DNA from: Corylus avellana
Lineage: Eukaryota; Streptophyta; Magnoliopsida; Fagales; Betulaceae
DNA: 64,000 bases
Direction: 5' to 3'
NCBI RefSeq assembly: GCF_901000735.1
Contig: NC_081543.1
Coordinates: 34,592,590-34,656,589, forward strand
The notes beneath the pieces were generated by a model, which was not told the DNA's origin, made no database searches, and saw nothing but the letters and a program-made list of their open reading frames with translations. The position numbers and the translations under genes are program-made. Below, in pieces: positions 46,025 to 59,500 of the stretch (position 1 is the first letter of the stretch; each line of letters opens with the position of its first letter).

Positions 46025-49000
46025 ATGAGGGGTCCTTTGGGAGCGGTGATAGGGAGGTACCCATCAAGTGATGGGAATGCCCAAATGGGTGGGATCATAA
46101 GGCACAACAGGAAATGTAGAGATATTCCCTTTTTTGTGATCTTTATAGCCTTCTGGGTTGCTATGATTGTTAACTCCAGCTTTGGTTTCAACAAAGGAAA
46201 CCCATTAAGGTAAAGAATCCAACGCTACCCACTTTATCTAGTTGTTCAGTCCTCAAATGGGTCTTCTTTGTTTTGGAATTTTTTTGTTTATGTTTGTTTG
46301 TTTATTTTTTTTTTTATATAAGGCTAAGAATCTCTCGAATGGGTTCTTTTTATAGCTCTCATTTGTAATACATGTTATGGGTTTGTCATTAGTTGCTTGT
46401 TTTTCTATGTTTGTCTCTTCCTTAGCCGTTGGAAGGAAATCAGAGCAAAGAGTGCATACATCATTTTATTTTTCATGCTTTTTATATATTTTATTGCTCT
46501 GCGTAGTAGTAATTTTTTAGGCAAATTAGCGTTTCTCTTCATTTATTTTGGATATACCTTTATACTACTTTTATCTTTGTGGGTTTCATTGCTGAAGAAA
46601 TAGAGGAAAGACATTAAAAATGAAGTTCCTTTATTTTCTTGTTATTTGCCAGATTTTAAATTTGATGTTAGGAGAATGCGATATTTGTGTTATTTTGATT
46701 TTCTTAAGACAATGAATTCAACTCAACATAGTTGAGGAGTTGCTTTATGCAAAATTGGGTTGAGTTTCTTTCTTTCTGCATCACCAAGCTGTTCTGGTTG
46801 CTAAGAATAGAAGAGAAGAGGAAAAGTAAAACTCACTGAAACTGAGCTAAATAGTTGTATGAGCAACTCTTAAGGTGAGTTTAATATCAACTTAAGGCTG
46901 AGTCACATGTTCCTATTTATGGTTTTAGGAAGATGCTTCCCAATCGGTCATTGGCCTTCTTAGCTATTGAAGGCCTTTAAAAGCAATTAGATTTTTTTTT
47001 TCCCCAAATGGTACTGTAATATACGCAGGGCAATAAATGGTTTTCTGTAAAATCAATTCTGACAATCATTTTTACAGAATATCTATGTAGTTGTTAGTTC
47101 AACTGTCTGATAGTGGAATTTGTGCTGGTGATGGGGCTTGAAGATTTACCCATGGATCTCCCTATTGACCCAATCACCAAACACTTACTTTGTAGACTTC
47201 TCCATAGTCATGGTGAGCTATGTCATCTGTTGCAGTATCTGGCCTGCCTTGATGCTTGAGCATTAGCATGAGAAGAAACTAATTCCTTGGTTTAAAGATT
47301 CCCTTCTACTTTTATTAATGATTGTATTGCCTGGTGATGGTATATTCACAAGTGAAGATGACTTAGTCGTGTAAGATTCACAAGTGATCTTCTTTATAAA
47401 TGACAACTTAGTAATGTTATTTGGTGGCATCTGCTATTCACAGGTTCACCAAATATGTGTCCCAACATAATTCCCCACAGCAAAGAGTCTGAAGGTTCCT
47501 TTTTTTTTTTTTTTTTTTTGTTGGGCTTCAACCTTAGTTTTTATTGAATTTTGTTTTATTGATTGAGATTAATAGTCTATTTTCTTTCTTCAGTGGCCTG
47601 CCCATTACTTTTTTCTTTTTAATGATATGAATATGAAGTATCCATCCCACCCGTATTTGTGCAATGAAACAACTAATAAAAGAAGAAGAATGAGGTGTTC
47701 CAATTGAAATTTATTTATTGTAGTCCGTCAATAACCTTCTTGGCCCAAGTGGTGAAGGCCTTGGTCGTGAGGGTTTGCTCCCTTTAAGGTCCAAGGTTCA
47801 ACACCTCATGGGTGTAAACAATCCCTTGGGGTCACACCCCCTGGTGAAAAGTCAGCGATTTAACTAGTTCTGTGTAGGGAAACTTCTAAGGGTGCGGTGC
47901 ATGGGACTGGGGTTTGCTCTGCAGGGGTGGGTCCGAAGGGCCCTGCCTTGGAGAGGTTCCCCGACATCAAAAAAAAAAAAAAAAAAAAAAAAAACCTTCT
48001 TGCTAGATGATACCCTGGTGGTGGTGTTTCTGTGTCATCCATGTGTCACCTTGCTTTAAATTAAACACTGCCAAATGCAAATTTTATAAGGAATGATTAT
48101 GAGGACCTTAAACTTCGATTAAAAGTATGTTTATCATAGCATCTTCTAATCCTATTAAAACGCATTGATTAAAAATATATCTGAGTGAGTTCAAATTGAC
48201 ATTGTACTGTTGTATTTCTAACAGCATCCTTCTTGATAGACATTGCCCGGTGGTGATATGTTTGTGTTTTGCATGTAAAGAGACAAATTACTTGAGCAAT
48301 GATGATAAGAACCTTACACTTTGATTAATCACTCCAAGTTCTATATTATATTTTGCTTTGATTAATATGCTATAAATCTAAACTTATGTATGGCCTTGTA
48401 AACTTCCTACAATCAGGAATTTATGTAACATTTGGCCCTACTGTCATTAAAAAGAGTTTTTGCGGACAAACATAGATTGATGCCATCATTACTTTTCTAT
48501 GATTCCAGTGTAGGGATCTTTTAATCTGCTTCTTCAGAATTATTATATTTATACCCCATGAAATTTACAAATATCACTAAAATAAAATTATGTCATTAGG
48601 TGCATAAAGTTGTAGACGATGCTGCTTCCTTGTTCGAATTTGTGCAGTAGCTTTGTATATATTTCCACATTATGTATTTTCTGTCTTCTTTTATTTATTT
48701 ATTTATTTTTTATTATTATTTATTTTAATTTTTAAATTTTGATAAATTGTTTTGTGGCTTAGCAGGCTTACATATGGGCTTGACTATAAAGGACATGTGT
48801 GTGGCGAAAAGCGTGAATTGGAACTTAGATATTGGTTAAATCCTAATCAGGTTTATCAAAGTGGTTTGAAAAGCAGCCAATTTAAGTTGGCCAATGCCCG
48901 GACTATATGCTTGCTGGATTGCCCTTACCCTTCTGAAGATCAACTAAATTGGGTCTGTGATTATCCAGAAGGAGATATCCATATCTCAATGGCTGATTGG

Positions 49001-52000
49001 ATCGATAGGAGTTATGATTATTTTGAGTTCCTTACTCCTGAAATGAGGAACACCTCTCTTCAACTTCAGGGTCCTTGTTACCCTGTAATATTTCCAAGTG
49101 TAAATGGTGTGTGAACTTGATCCCGTTCTGATGCAATCTTGTGTTTCATTTCTTATTTAATGTGTGCATATCTTGTTTAATCCCTTTATATTTTACAGTT
49201 TATTGGAGCTGCCAGTTTATCGCTCATGCATCAAACATGTCTTTGAGGCATTGGCAGCAGATGGGTGGAGTGAACATCAATGAGGACATCATTATAGACA
49301 AATCTATTCACAGGTCCATCAATTCTCGGTCATCTGTCTTGAAGGTTGAGGACCTTTTGTCTCATTAGTTTTTTATATTGACAATGGTTGTGGGATGGAA
49401 AGTATATAGATTAACCGTCTACATAGCTTTTTGCACTTTTTTTTTTTTTTGATTGACATGTTACTTTCGAAGAAAATAATAATGGTTGTGGAATGGAAAG
49501 TCTATAGATTAACTGTCTATATAGCTTTTTGCAATTTGTTTCCGGTTGACGTGTTACTTTTAAAAACTAAATCTTGGTATGATTTGTTTAGTTTTAGGAC
49601 TTCAATACTTTTTGGGGTGACCATTAATGCCTGTTAGTTTGTAAATGGAATTATTAGCTCCCTCCTCTATGCATATTTAAAAGATTTTTTTACTTTTTTT
49701 TTATTCTTGTATATTTTTTGTGACTTGAGCTTTGCCTGTTTTTTTTTTTTTTTTTGGTCTCTTTTGAAACTTATAAAAAAATAGGTTATGAATTGTCCCT
49801 GAATAGTTCATTTTGGTATGTTATGCTAGCCATTTTATGATTGTAAGAAAGATTTTTATATGTATATCTGCACACACATACATTTAGTCACAACCAATGG
49901 CTATGGTACTTGGACATGTCCCATTCATTGGGCTAGCAGACCGGCCCTATGAACCTTACATTTAATATGTGGAACATAATTTTCTCATAATACCTTTGTG
50001 GTTAATATGTATCCTATGTCTTTCAATTGAGCATATAGCTTATTCTGCATCTTAGAATTCAGAACTCATCAATTATGGGCTTTTTGCAGAGATATATGGC
50101 TGATGTTGGAAAGGCATGGCCAGTATTGATTGTTTGTGGAGGAATCTTGCCATTGTTTTTATCAGTGATTTGGCTGCTGATGATTCGGCATTTTGTTGCT
50201 GCAATGCCTTGGATAACTGTTGCTCTCTTTAATGTTCTCATAGTATCAGTGACAATGTTTTACTACTTAAAAGGTCAGGAGATAATCTTTTAATGTTCTT
50301 TCCCAGTCTGTTTGGCAAAAAAAAATTTGTGGTTCATTTGGAAAGAAGCATTTGAAGAGAAGGTTTTGGATTTCAATTTGTAGTGCAAGTGGCTTGAAGT
50401 ATGAAAAGTATTAAGTTTTTTCTGTTGATGAAATTCATTGATGGATTTAGCCTTAAATAATATGTGAATTTGAAATGACTAAGTATGAGATGTTGTTTCA
50501 AATTCGTAACATAAGTGATTTGTTCAATCGAACTCTCTTGTTGTCTCATAACTCAAATCCATCATGCATTGCTGGAACTCGTATCAAGCAATTTATTCAA
50601 AAAATTACTACTCATCCCTTGATTTTGAATCCTCGCATCCAAATACAATGTTGGATGATTGTGTGTAATAACTTTGAGAGTTGGAATTTACCAGAGGCTT
50701 CTTTAGTGGTAAATATAAATTCAGATCTTTGACTATTGTTTGAGATTCATGCATATTTGAATATGGGGTCAAGCTATGAAATTAATTTGCTTGTGTAATT
50801 GTATGTTGATCATTTTTAATTGAATATAATGCTGAAGTTATTTTTTTCCGTCTTACTAGCTGGATGGATAGGGAATGATGCCATCTCCCCCATCATTGGT
50901 GAGCATGACCCATACATTCGTGTATTTGGAAGGGTTGGTATTATCATCAACTGAAGCCTTCATGCTGAAAGCTCTCTGTATATATATGTCTGTGACTTAC
51001 TCATTAGTTTTCTTCTTTCAGGAGATTCATCATCTTCGTGCTGTGGCTGTTTTTATGACCTTTATTATGGTTGTTGCCATTCTTACATCCATTGCCATTA
51101 TCCGCCGCATCCTTATGGCAACATCTGTTCTCAAGGCAAGTCTTATGTCTAAATTTTCATGTGAAATTTAAGATTTAGTAAGTTGCTGTTAAAAGCTACA
51201 TATGGTGTCCAAAATGGTAGAGGCCTTTTGGTGCTTTAGCAACGATAATGTTTCTCTAGTACAGTAGTAAAGTTCCAATGAAGCTGAGCTATTCAAGGAA
51301 CTTTGTGGAAATGTACAGATATTTGAAAGGGATCCAACTGATTCCAGTCATACTAGGCTCCAAACTTTGACTTAGGCCAAAGATATGTTCACTTTTGGAT
51401 TTTCCAGTTGACATTTGAGAAATACTCAAAATGAGAGAAAACCAAATAAGAGTAGCATATAATGGAAGCAGACATATTCTGACATGGTCTCGGTACTACT
51501 AAGCTGCAGCTTTTGGATCATAATGGCTTCTAATGCCTTGAAATGCTTCATATCCAGATCATTTTTCATACAAGCCGTAGTAATGTCTCTTTTGAATACT
51601 TTAGGTAGGATACCTCTTGTGCCATGACTTTTATAAAAAGATATCTCTTATTCTTTTTTATGAATTAAAAGAAAATAAAAATCCCAGACTGTCAGGAGCC
51701 TGTGTGGAGCAGGATTGAGCTGCATCATCTGCATCAGAGGTTTCCACTAAATTGTGTTTCCTCCATTGTATACATGGATACTCTTATGCTAGGGAGAAAA
51801 AACAAATAAAAAAATAAATTGAAATTTAGTGCTGAAATTGCCAATGTTACATTTGATGCCTAAGTGGAGACTCCTTTTAAATGTGCATTTTCCATTCTTG
51901 GGCTCATATACTTGATCTTTTTTTCTTAATCAGCCACAGCTTTAGGTAAAATATCTATGAAATCCTGGTGCTCCAGTTTTTATTTTCTTATAAGTAGTTT

Positions 52001-54674
52001 TTACTTCTTATAAAAGTTAATTACTTTGATGGTTTAATATCTACGCAGGTTGCTGCAAAGGTCATAGGAGAAGTTCAAGCGCTCATAATTTTTCCAATCA
52101 TACCATATACTGTCCTTGCAATTTTTTACATGTTCTGGTTTTCAGCTGCTCTCCATCTGTTCAGTTCTGGTGAGGTTGTCCAGAATGACTGCGACTCCAA
52201 CTGCTGTGCTTATGATCTTGTATCAAAGCGGGTTAATTGTGATCGTTGCTGTGGTTATAGCATTCGTTACACTCCTCATATAGGAGTTGCCATCCTTTTC
52301 CACCTATTTGGCTGTTACTGGGCTACACAATTTTTAATAGCATGCTCATCAACAGTGATTGCAGGTTCTGTTGCTTCCTATTATTGGGCTCGTGGTGAAA
52401 CATCAGTAAGTTTCTAAGCCATATGCAAGGATTACAAAACGTGGGATTTTTTTGTGTGTTTTTATGTGTATAAATTACTCTTAATTTTGATTACAAGAAT
52501 GGAAATACTTTAAACAGGAGACAGACATTGAATTATTGTGTGGAATGATACATATGATTAAACTGAATGATCCTATGGCATTTGCTAATTTAACAAAGTA
52601 GGAAATAAAATAACAAATTGTGTACTTGTAGCATTTGTTCTGTTATGCCTAGAACTAGAACTGTTAAATCCTCCGGATTAAACAGGAGTTTTGGACTCTT
52701 AGAGAATGGATTCAAGTCAAACTATTAAAGTTCCTAGTTTTATTCTGTTCGGCTCTTTTTTGGTATCAAAACATTATGCAAGATAGACTATTTGCTAAAA
52801 CTAATTTTATTCATTTTCTACATGGAGCTTATCTTTTACAATCTGCATTTCAGTTACTTGAGATTTCATTTTTGGTTGTTGTAAAATCCTTTGCAGTCCT
52901 TTTGTTCATAATTGCTAATTACTTTGCCAATGCAGCCAGAAATTCCATTTCTTCCAGTTTTTTCCTCTATGAAGCGGCTTTTGCGATATGGCCTTGGCTC
53001 TGTTGCTCTTGGCTCCCTGATCTTATCATTTGTGGAATCGATCCGCTTTATGCTTGAGTCAATTCGTCGCAAAATGAAAGTTGCTAATATCACACCTGAT
53101 AGCTGTATAGGAAAAGCGACATCCCATTCGTCACGGTGTTGCCTCAGGGGTATTGAGTGGACTATCAAATCGGTGAACCGCAATGCCTACATTATGGTAA
53201 TTCAAGCAACACTGGATTCAAACAAATTTACATGTGTGCATGCATGCATTTAATGGGGTTCATTTGCTAATTCGTAACTGTTCTATAATAAGACGAACAC
53301 ATTGGCTGGTATGGAAGGAAAGAAAAATTTATTCTCTGGTACTCTCTTCTAGGTGACTGGCAAGGCAGTCAAACATAATACCACTTGGGATATGTATTCC
53401 TAAAAATGATATATTGTAAGAGAGAATAATCCATTTTCAAATTTGTTCTCACTAGTCGTCATGTGGGTCATTGAATATGACAATGGACCTGCATTTCAGT
53501 TGCCAAGTACTTTTAGTGAGAAGGCAGAAACTATAATTAAAACGAAGAAGAAATAAATATGAAAACGAAAAGAAAGGATTGAAAAGGTTCAAGGAAAAGT
53601 GAAGCTAGAATGTAATAAACGTTCTCCATTTTGCTGCTTGTTTGTGGCACCACATGACTGCTAATCCTCATTCCATTAACTTTTCTTTGTCCTCAATTTA
53701 TGAATTTTCTTTTGGGGTGTTTGGGGAACTCATTCTGGGTCAATGCTTAGAACTTCTCACAATTCATAATATGCTGAAGCCATAATTCTTTTGTGACTTG
53801 CAGATTGCTATCACAGGTAAAAGCTTCTGTAAGGCTTCTGCAATTGCAACAGAGCTGATCCTCAACAACATCCTTCGAATAGGGAGAGTAAATGTGATTG
53901 GAGATGTTATTCTATTTCTCGGAAAATTGTGTGTCAGCCTTTCTAGCGCTCTTTTTGCTTTCCTCATGTTGGATGTCCACAAGTACAGATCTGGCCATAA
54001 CAAGATCTCTTCCCCGCTGTTTCCTGTATTGGTATGTTTCTTTTTTTTTTCCCCAATATGATTTACTGATTTAGTTCCATTGAGATACATAAACTGATTT
54101 CTGATTGGCAAGACTTATGGATAGGATAGGAGTTAGGGCCTACCTGAATTATGCAAAGCAGTTGAACAAAGTACTAAGTGGTTTTGATGGAGTGCAAGTT
54201 GATCATCAGCTGGTAAAAACAGTAAAAGACAAAATGATTGGATAGGGAGGGGAGTAGATCTTTGTTACCCCTTACTTTCATTCTCAAGTAGTTCGGAAAG
54301 GAACACGTCTTTCTAGAACCGCTTGCACAAATTTGGATGCATAGGTTTTTTGCCACATTGCCTAGCAGCAACGTGGGTATCCACATCATTTGTTACTAGT
54401 GTTTTTGTATTCATGATTGGAAAATCCTCCTAAATAGTCATTGTACTAAATTTGTGCACTTTTATTTGTTTGTATGCAGGTTTCCGGGTGTCTTGGTTAT
54501 GTTGTTGCCACTCTTTTCTTTGCAGTGGTGGAGATGTCAATTGATACCATCATCCTATCATTCTGCCAGGACTCTGAGGAGCACCAAGGGACAGCCCAAT
54601 ATGCGCCTCCCCTTCTCATTGAAACTCTTAATGACCAAAATGAGATGCAGAGACTCACTCAAGGACCCCAGTAA
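46025..54674 (+). CDS. CTL1: Choline transporter-like protein (CTL1/CHER1-type), complete
   Basis: Ten coding exons join in phase to 694 residues: 46025-46209, 48766-49106, 49199-49344, 50090-50273, 50860-50933, 51022-51135, 52049-52405, 52936-53196, 53804-54031 and 54480-54674 (TAA). The protein begins MRGPLGAVIGRYPSSDGNAQ, has a first membrane helix (FFVIFIAFWVAMIVNSSF), and a large luminal loop with N-glycosylation (RNTS) and CxxxC-type cysteines. A block of hydrophobic helices follows (for example PVLIVCGGILPLFLSVIWLL). The Cys-rich loop NCCAYDL...NCDRCCGYSIRY type is present (here DSNCCAYDL), and the C-terminus carries VVEMSIDTIILSFCQD. This matches plant CTL1, a trans-Golgi/plasma-membrane choline transporter needed for sieve-plate formation and auxin-carrier trafficking in Arabidopsis. 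Length is close to the usual ~700 residues. The intron after exon 6 uses a GC donor. Confidence 0.95.
47743..47992 (+). mobile_element. tRNA-derived SINE in intron 1 of the choline-transporter-like gene
   Basis: The head TGGCCCAAGTGGTGAAGGCC resembles a tRNA A box and GGTTCAACACC a B box. The body ends in a poly(A) run (47969-47994). AACCTTCTTG at 47733-47742 is repeated immediately after the tail at 47993-48002, a 10-bp target duplication. The near-perfect duplication and long A-tail suggest a fairly young insertion. It differs in sequence from the SINE at 60137-60264. Confidence 0.85.
51136..52048 (+). other. GC-AG intron of the choline-transporter-like gene
   Basis: Exon 6 ends ...GTTCTCAAG followed by GCAAGT, and the next exon begins after CTACGCAG with GTTGCTGCAAAG. 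The phase and the expected LKVAAK junction fix the splice site, and no GT gives the same product. The donor context AAG|GCAAGT is the strong consensus expected of GC donors. Confidence 0.85.
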
Positions 54675-56568
54675 AAGATCTCAATGTTTAATTTTCCTTT
54701 TAAACATTTAGAATCCTTATGTATTATAAGGTGCTCTTATCCTTCCCTTTCCCCCCAGAATTTTGAGTTCCTCACTGTATATGCTTCATTGCTAGAGAAA
54801 AGCATGTGGGAAAGCAGCAAAATTCAATGCATCTGAATGCAAGAACTGATGGAAAAATGGGGTTTTGCAGAGAGTATAAAAGTAAATGCTACCTTATACA
54901 ATGTCCTAGTATGAGAAACTGCTATTTAGGAATTGAAGATTGAGACCTCTTATGGACTGTAGACTACATAATCTAGGACCAGACATGTTGCATTTGACAA
55001 CCTGATTTGATTCGGCGGTTGAAGATTTTTGCTTTTTGATGTATGTCGGGGCAGAAGTTGGAATTGTGTGTTTGGAAACCTGACATTCCAACACAATTCG
55101 ACATTAAATTATTAAAGAAAAAGAAAACTCACTGATTAGGCTTAGTATATGATGCCATGAAATGGTTCCATTACATAACCTTAAATATACAAGCCTAAAA
55201 TGAAAAAAAAATCCAAACACCCGATCAACCTGAATCGCTTGTCGTCAATTGTGTTAGGGTTTAAAGACTTGGTTCACACTTCACAGTCGTTAGCAATCTG
55301 CCGTCGCATATGTAACGATTCTCTCTTAACCCTCTCTTCAGTCTCTTGTAGATCTTGTTGACTGACGGCTCCCATAATGAAGTAACTCTCCAATCGCTTC
55401 TGGACATTTTCTCTGTTTGTTCTCCTCCTTCACAGTTCACAGCTTTCATAGCTGTCCAACCCGACTTTTTGACTCTACTTTCGACTCCAGGCTATCGGTG
55501 TCGATTTGGCTTAAAAACAAAATTCTGCTTCTGACTAGTCGAGGGGAAATTTTCAACGTGATTGGATTGCCATGTGGTCCATGTGGGCCGACTATTGTCT
55601 GCTTGTCTAAACGTAACATGCAAATTGCATGCGTTCATTGCTGTTGTCAATTTTTGTAAACAAAATAATTATTCCAACTATGATGTCTGTTAATAGCAGT
55701 AGGTTACAAGTTTTGAAAATACTAAGGCCAAGAAGAAAGTAGAGTTAGAGAATAAAAAGTATGAAAAAAAAAAAAAAAAATTAAAATAGAGAATTTTCGC
55801 TTTTAATTAGGCATCTTACCTAACATTGCTGGAGATGCTCATTCATGCACTTTAATAATGCGTTTGGCATTGCAATTTTAAACCAAACCGTAAATAATGT
55901 ATCGTTTGCAAGTGTTTTTTTTTTTTTAAAAAAAAAAAAAAAATTACGATTTAAAAACGAAAAAAAAAAAAATTGTGTTTTCAAATACAATAGAGCGTTT
56001 TTAAAAATGTATGCTATTAAAGGCTAAACTAACTCAAACTGCAATTTTATCAAACACTTAATTGCGTTTTTAAAAATAGTACGTTTTGAAATCGTAAACC
56101 TAAACAAACCCTAAAGCACGCCATTAGTATCATACTGCATATACCAAAAATTCCAACTATACCATCAGTGACCTCAAACATTATAATTTGAGTGATACAA
56201 TTGGCCAGTATTAACTATAACTCTCACTGTTCAGCTCGAAAAGAAAAGAAAAGGAACTGGAACAAAATTCCACATTTGCCATTCTTTACCCAAGCAGACC
56301 AGGAACTATATTTTACTTATGAGAAATATGGTTGTAGAGCGTCATATAAATTTCCCACAAGATTTAGTAGCTCAAAAACTTGTCTGACTTCAGTTTTAAC
56401 ACAACGCACACGAAGTTCAGCATCCACCCTTACCATTTTGTGTAAAGCATCTATCTTAACCATTCTTTTAATTCACAAAAGTTCACCTGCAAACTATGAT
56501 ATCCAGATCTCCACAAGCTATATAATGGTTGGACCTCTCTTTTAAGGCATCTCCTGGTTGTCTGCTAC
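54675..56568. other. Convergent intergenic region
   Basis: It holds the 3'-UTR of the choline-transporter-like gene and, from about 56190, that of the minus-strand Smr-domain gene. No gene was recognised between them. A MITE-like repeat lies at 55855-56115. Confidence 0.5.
55855..56115. repeat. MITE-like repeat with GCGTTTGGCATTGC start
   Basis: It begins near 'TGCGTTTGGCATTGCAATTT' and ends in '..CAAACCCTAAAGCACGCC'. Internal AAACCGTAAA, TTTTTAAAAA and GCGTTTTTAAAAA motifs link it to the repeats at 14850-15070 and 29450-29790. Confidence 0.45.
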
Positions 56569-59500
56569 TCACTTTTTTGAGAAACTCAAACGTTTTGGGT
56601 TGATAACATCCACTCGGATCATAATTGCCCCACCATCATCTACCTCAGTCCATTTGATGGATTCCTTCTCCAGCTGCTTCAGAATCTGCGGAAAAAAATA
56701 AAAATAAATAAATGGCAGTTTTTTTTTTTTTTTCGTTACTAAGCAAGGTAATAAAGGTAGTGGTAATAAAACAATTCAAGAAGCACAAAAATAACTCCCA
56801 ATCTGTGATCGGTTGCTGTTGAGTTACAAGAAGTTGATGTTATGTGATCAGACAATATGACTGATATGGTAGATGTAAATTTCTAGATTCCTTGCTATAA
56901 TTCAATATATTCATTTCATATATAAATATAGGAATGTAATGTAAAAGTATCTCGAGCCAAGAAGCCTTCAAAAAACAAAAAAAAAACCTCGAGCCAAGAA
57001 AAAAAAAATTGCAGGGATATAGTCCTTTTGATATATTTTTTCAGTCAAAACAAATAAATATTAAAACATGATTACAGCAATGAGTAAAAGAGGAAGCATA
57101 TCATCTGCAATTCAAACGAGAATCGCATGGATATAGTCCAACAATGAAATAAGTGTCCGAGCCAGAGGGTCCTACACACTTCTATATTTGTTGGGCTTAA
57201 ATAGCAATTAATTAAAATTTGCTGTGTCTTTCTAGTATCTCCACTCTTGTAAATTTTGAGGAATAATTCTAGAATCCAATTGAATAAAATATATGGAATA
57301 AAGCTATTTAGTAGACTTCTATATACCTGCCATACAACTAGGTGACGTGTCATCAGTTATATAGGGGTCTGCCAAATAGAATTACTCAAAAATATTAGTT
57401 GAATTATGTCATGGGAGAAAGACATGTACATGTGATCTTGAATATTAATTATTTATATATGAACTAAAGCTCCACTCTATTACTGTGAATTAGATTAGGG
57501 ATTAGAATATTCCAGAAGTAAGTTCCCCATTTCCTTCACATTCCTAATTCCATTCTTTGCGAGCCAAAAAAACAGAACCATTCTATTAAATAGTGCAAAT
57601 GAAATGCAACACAAGCTCATTGATAAAAACTGTATATTAGACATGCATGTTGGCATGTCCCATTATGCCTAGCAATACTAAAATATAAGAAATGCTGTTT
57701 CAGGGTTTCCAGGAGATGGTATATGCTTTTAACTGAACTTTTACTGATGTCATGTAAATATAAAAAACATTGCCCCAAAAGCAAATAAGAAAGACTTAAA
57801 TTACTTATATTTGCTTGATAATTTAGTCATACCAGTCGTTTGCGGGCCCCTTTGGTGGTATCTTCATCGCTGGTCCCCACTATGACCCTAAGGTACTTAA
57901 AAGCTGATAAGAAGTAAAATACAAAGTATGTCATCCCCTTTTTGTCTTTATTCTTGGCAACTTAACAAATGCCTTGAACCAAAGGACTAAGGGGCAAGTC
58001 TGAAAATTAGATAACACATGGAGGAAAACATTAACCTACCTAAGATGCCAGAAAAAGAAGTTAAATGAATCCTAAGTAGATGTAGAGCTTCCTTGCGTTC
58101 ATGGCCACGCAAGTCAAGAGACATTTCATCACCTTGGCTGTCAAATTGAAACTTTTTATGAGATTTACAAGGCAATAAATAGAACGTGCAACTTAAAGAA
58201 GAAAAGAATTACACCCTGCACCAACCTGACTTCAAGAAGCATTTGAGCAGATTTCTCGTCTGCTTCCCGGGCCTTTCTGTTAAAAAAGTGTCCCTAGAAT
58301 TTTCAAACAATTAATAAAACATAAGGGAAAAAATTTCTTAAGAATAAATTTCACAGAGGGCACATCAATTTGTAATAATGTTGCCAATGATGAATATTAT
58401 TCAGACTTGTCTTCTTAGGCATCTGTCAACATACTAGATCATTTCTCATGTATATCCCTAACTTCCATCCGTCTAAGAAAGATGTCACATCCAGGAATAA
58501 AATTGCCTCCAATCACAATACCCACAAAACCACCACACTTGTTCCCAAGGGCTGGTACGGAGGCAGAGATTGGTATGGGTAGGGGCTAAGGGTCAAAAAT
58601 TTTAGTGGATAAGGGAAATGGGCAAAATTTTTTTTTTTTATATGGACATATAAATCTCCTTCCTTGACTAGTTCGAATCTCCCTCCTTCTTTCTCTCTCC
58701 TTGTGCAGACATGTAAAATAAAATAAAAACCACCACCCGCTTACAAGCTTCAGGATGGAGAAAGCAAGTTCGTGTATATAACCATAATGCCATAAGTTAT
58801 GATCTGGAAAAAAGAAAAAAAAAAAAAAATCTTACAACAGTTATTAAATATTGTCAGAGTTTGAATCTAGCATCTTATATTAACATATGTACCTTGTACT
58901 GATGACTACTTATTACAGCCTACAGCACCTTAAGCCTTGGTACACAACCGGGGAAGGGTTCAGTATTGGGGACATCCCCCTAAAAATTTGAAAACCCCCT
59001 TGCCTTTCTGTAGAAGTATAAATATGGCCCTCCCCAAAAATTATAAAAAACTACCTGCTACTCTAAAAAATATGAAAATACACCATTTGACTCACCCAAA
59101 AATTAAAAAATTTTCCTTGGCCTTTTCTAAAAATTTCAAAAACTCCTTTAATCTCTTCAATTAAAAAAGAAAAACCACTTTACCTTCCATGGCCCTCCCA
59201 AAAAATTTAAAAACCCCCTACCCTGCTCTACAAATATCAAAATACCGTATTTGACTCTCCCAAATTTTAAGAAAATCCCTCACGCCTCTCTAAAAATATA
59301 AAAAACCCTTTAATCTCTTAAAAAAATTGAAAAAGAAGATAAAACTTTGACCTTCCTTAAAAATATGAGAAAAAATATATTTACTTTTTTTTTTTTTTGG
59401 TAAAATCTAAAAATCCTTTCCTCAAAAATATGAAATAATAATAATAATAATAATCCCTAAAAAGTTTTTATAAAGCAAAATGTTTCTTTTTACAAAACCA

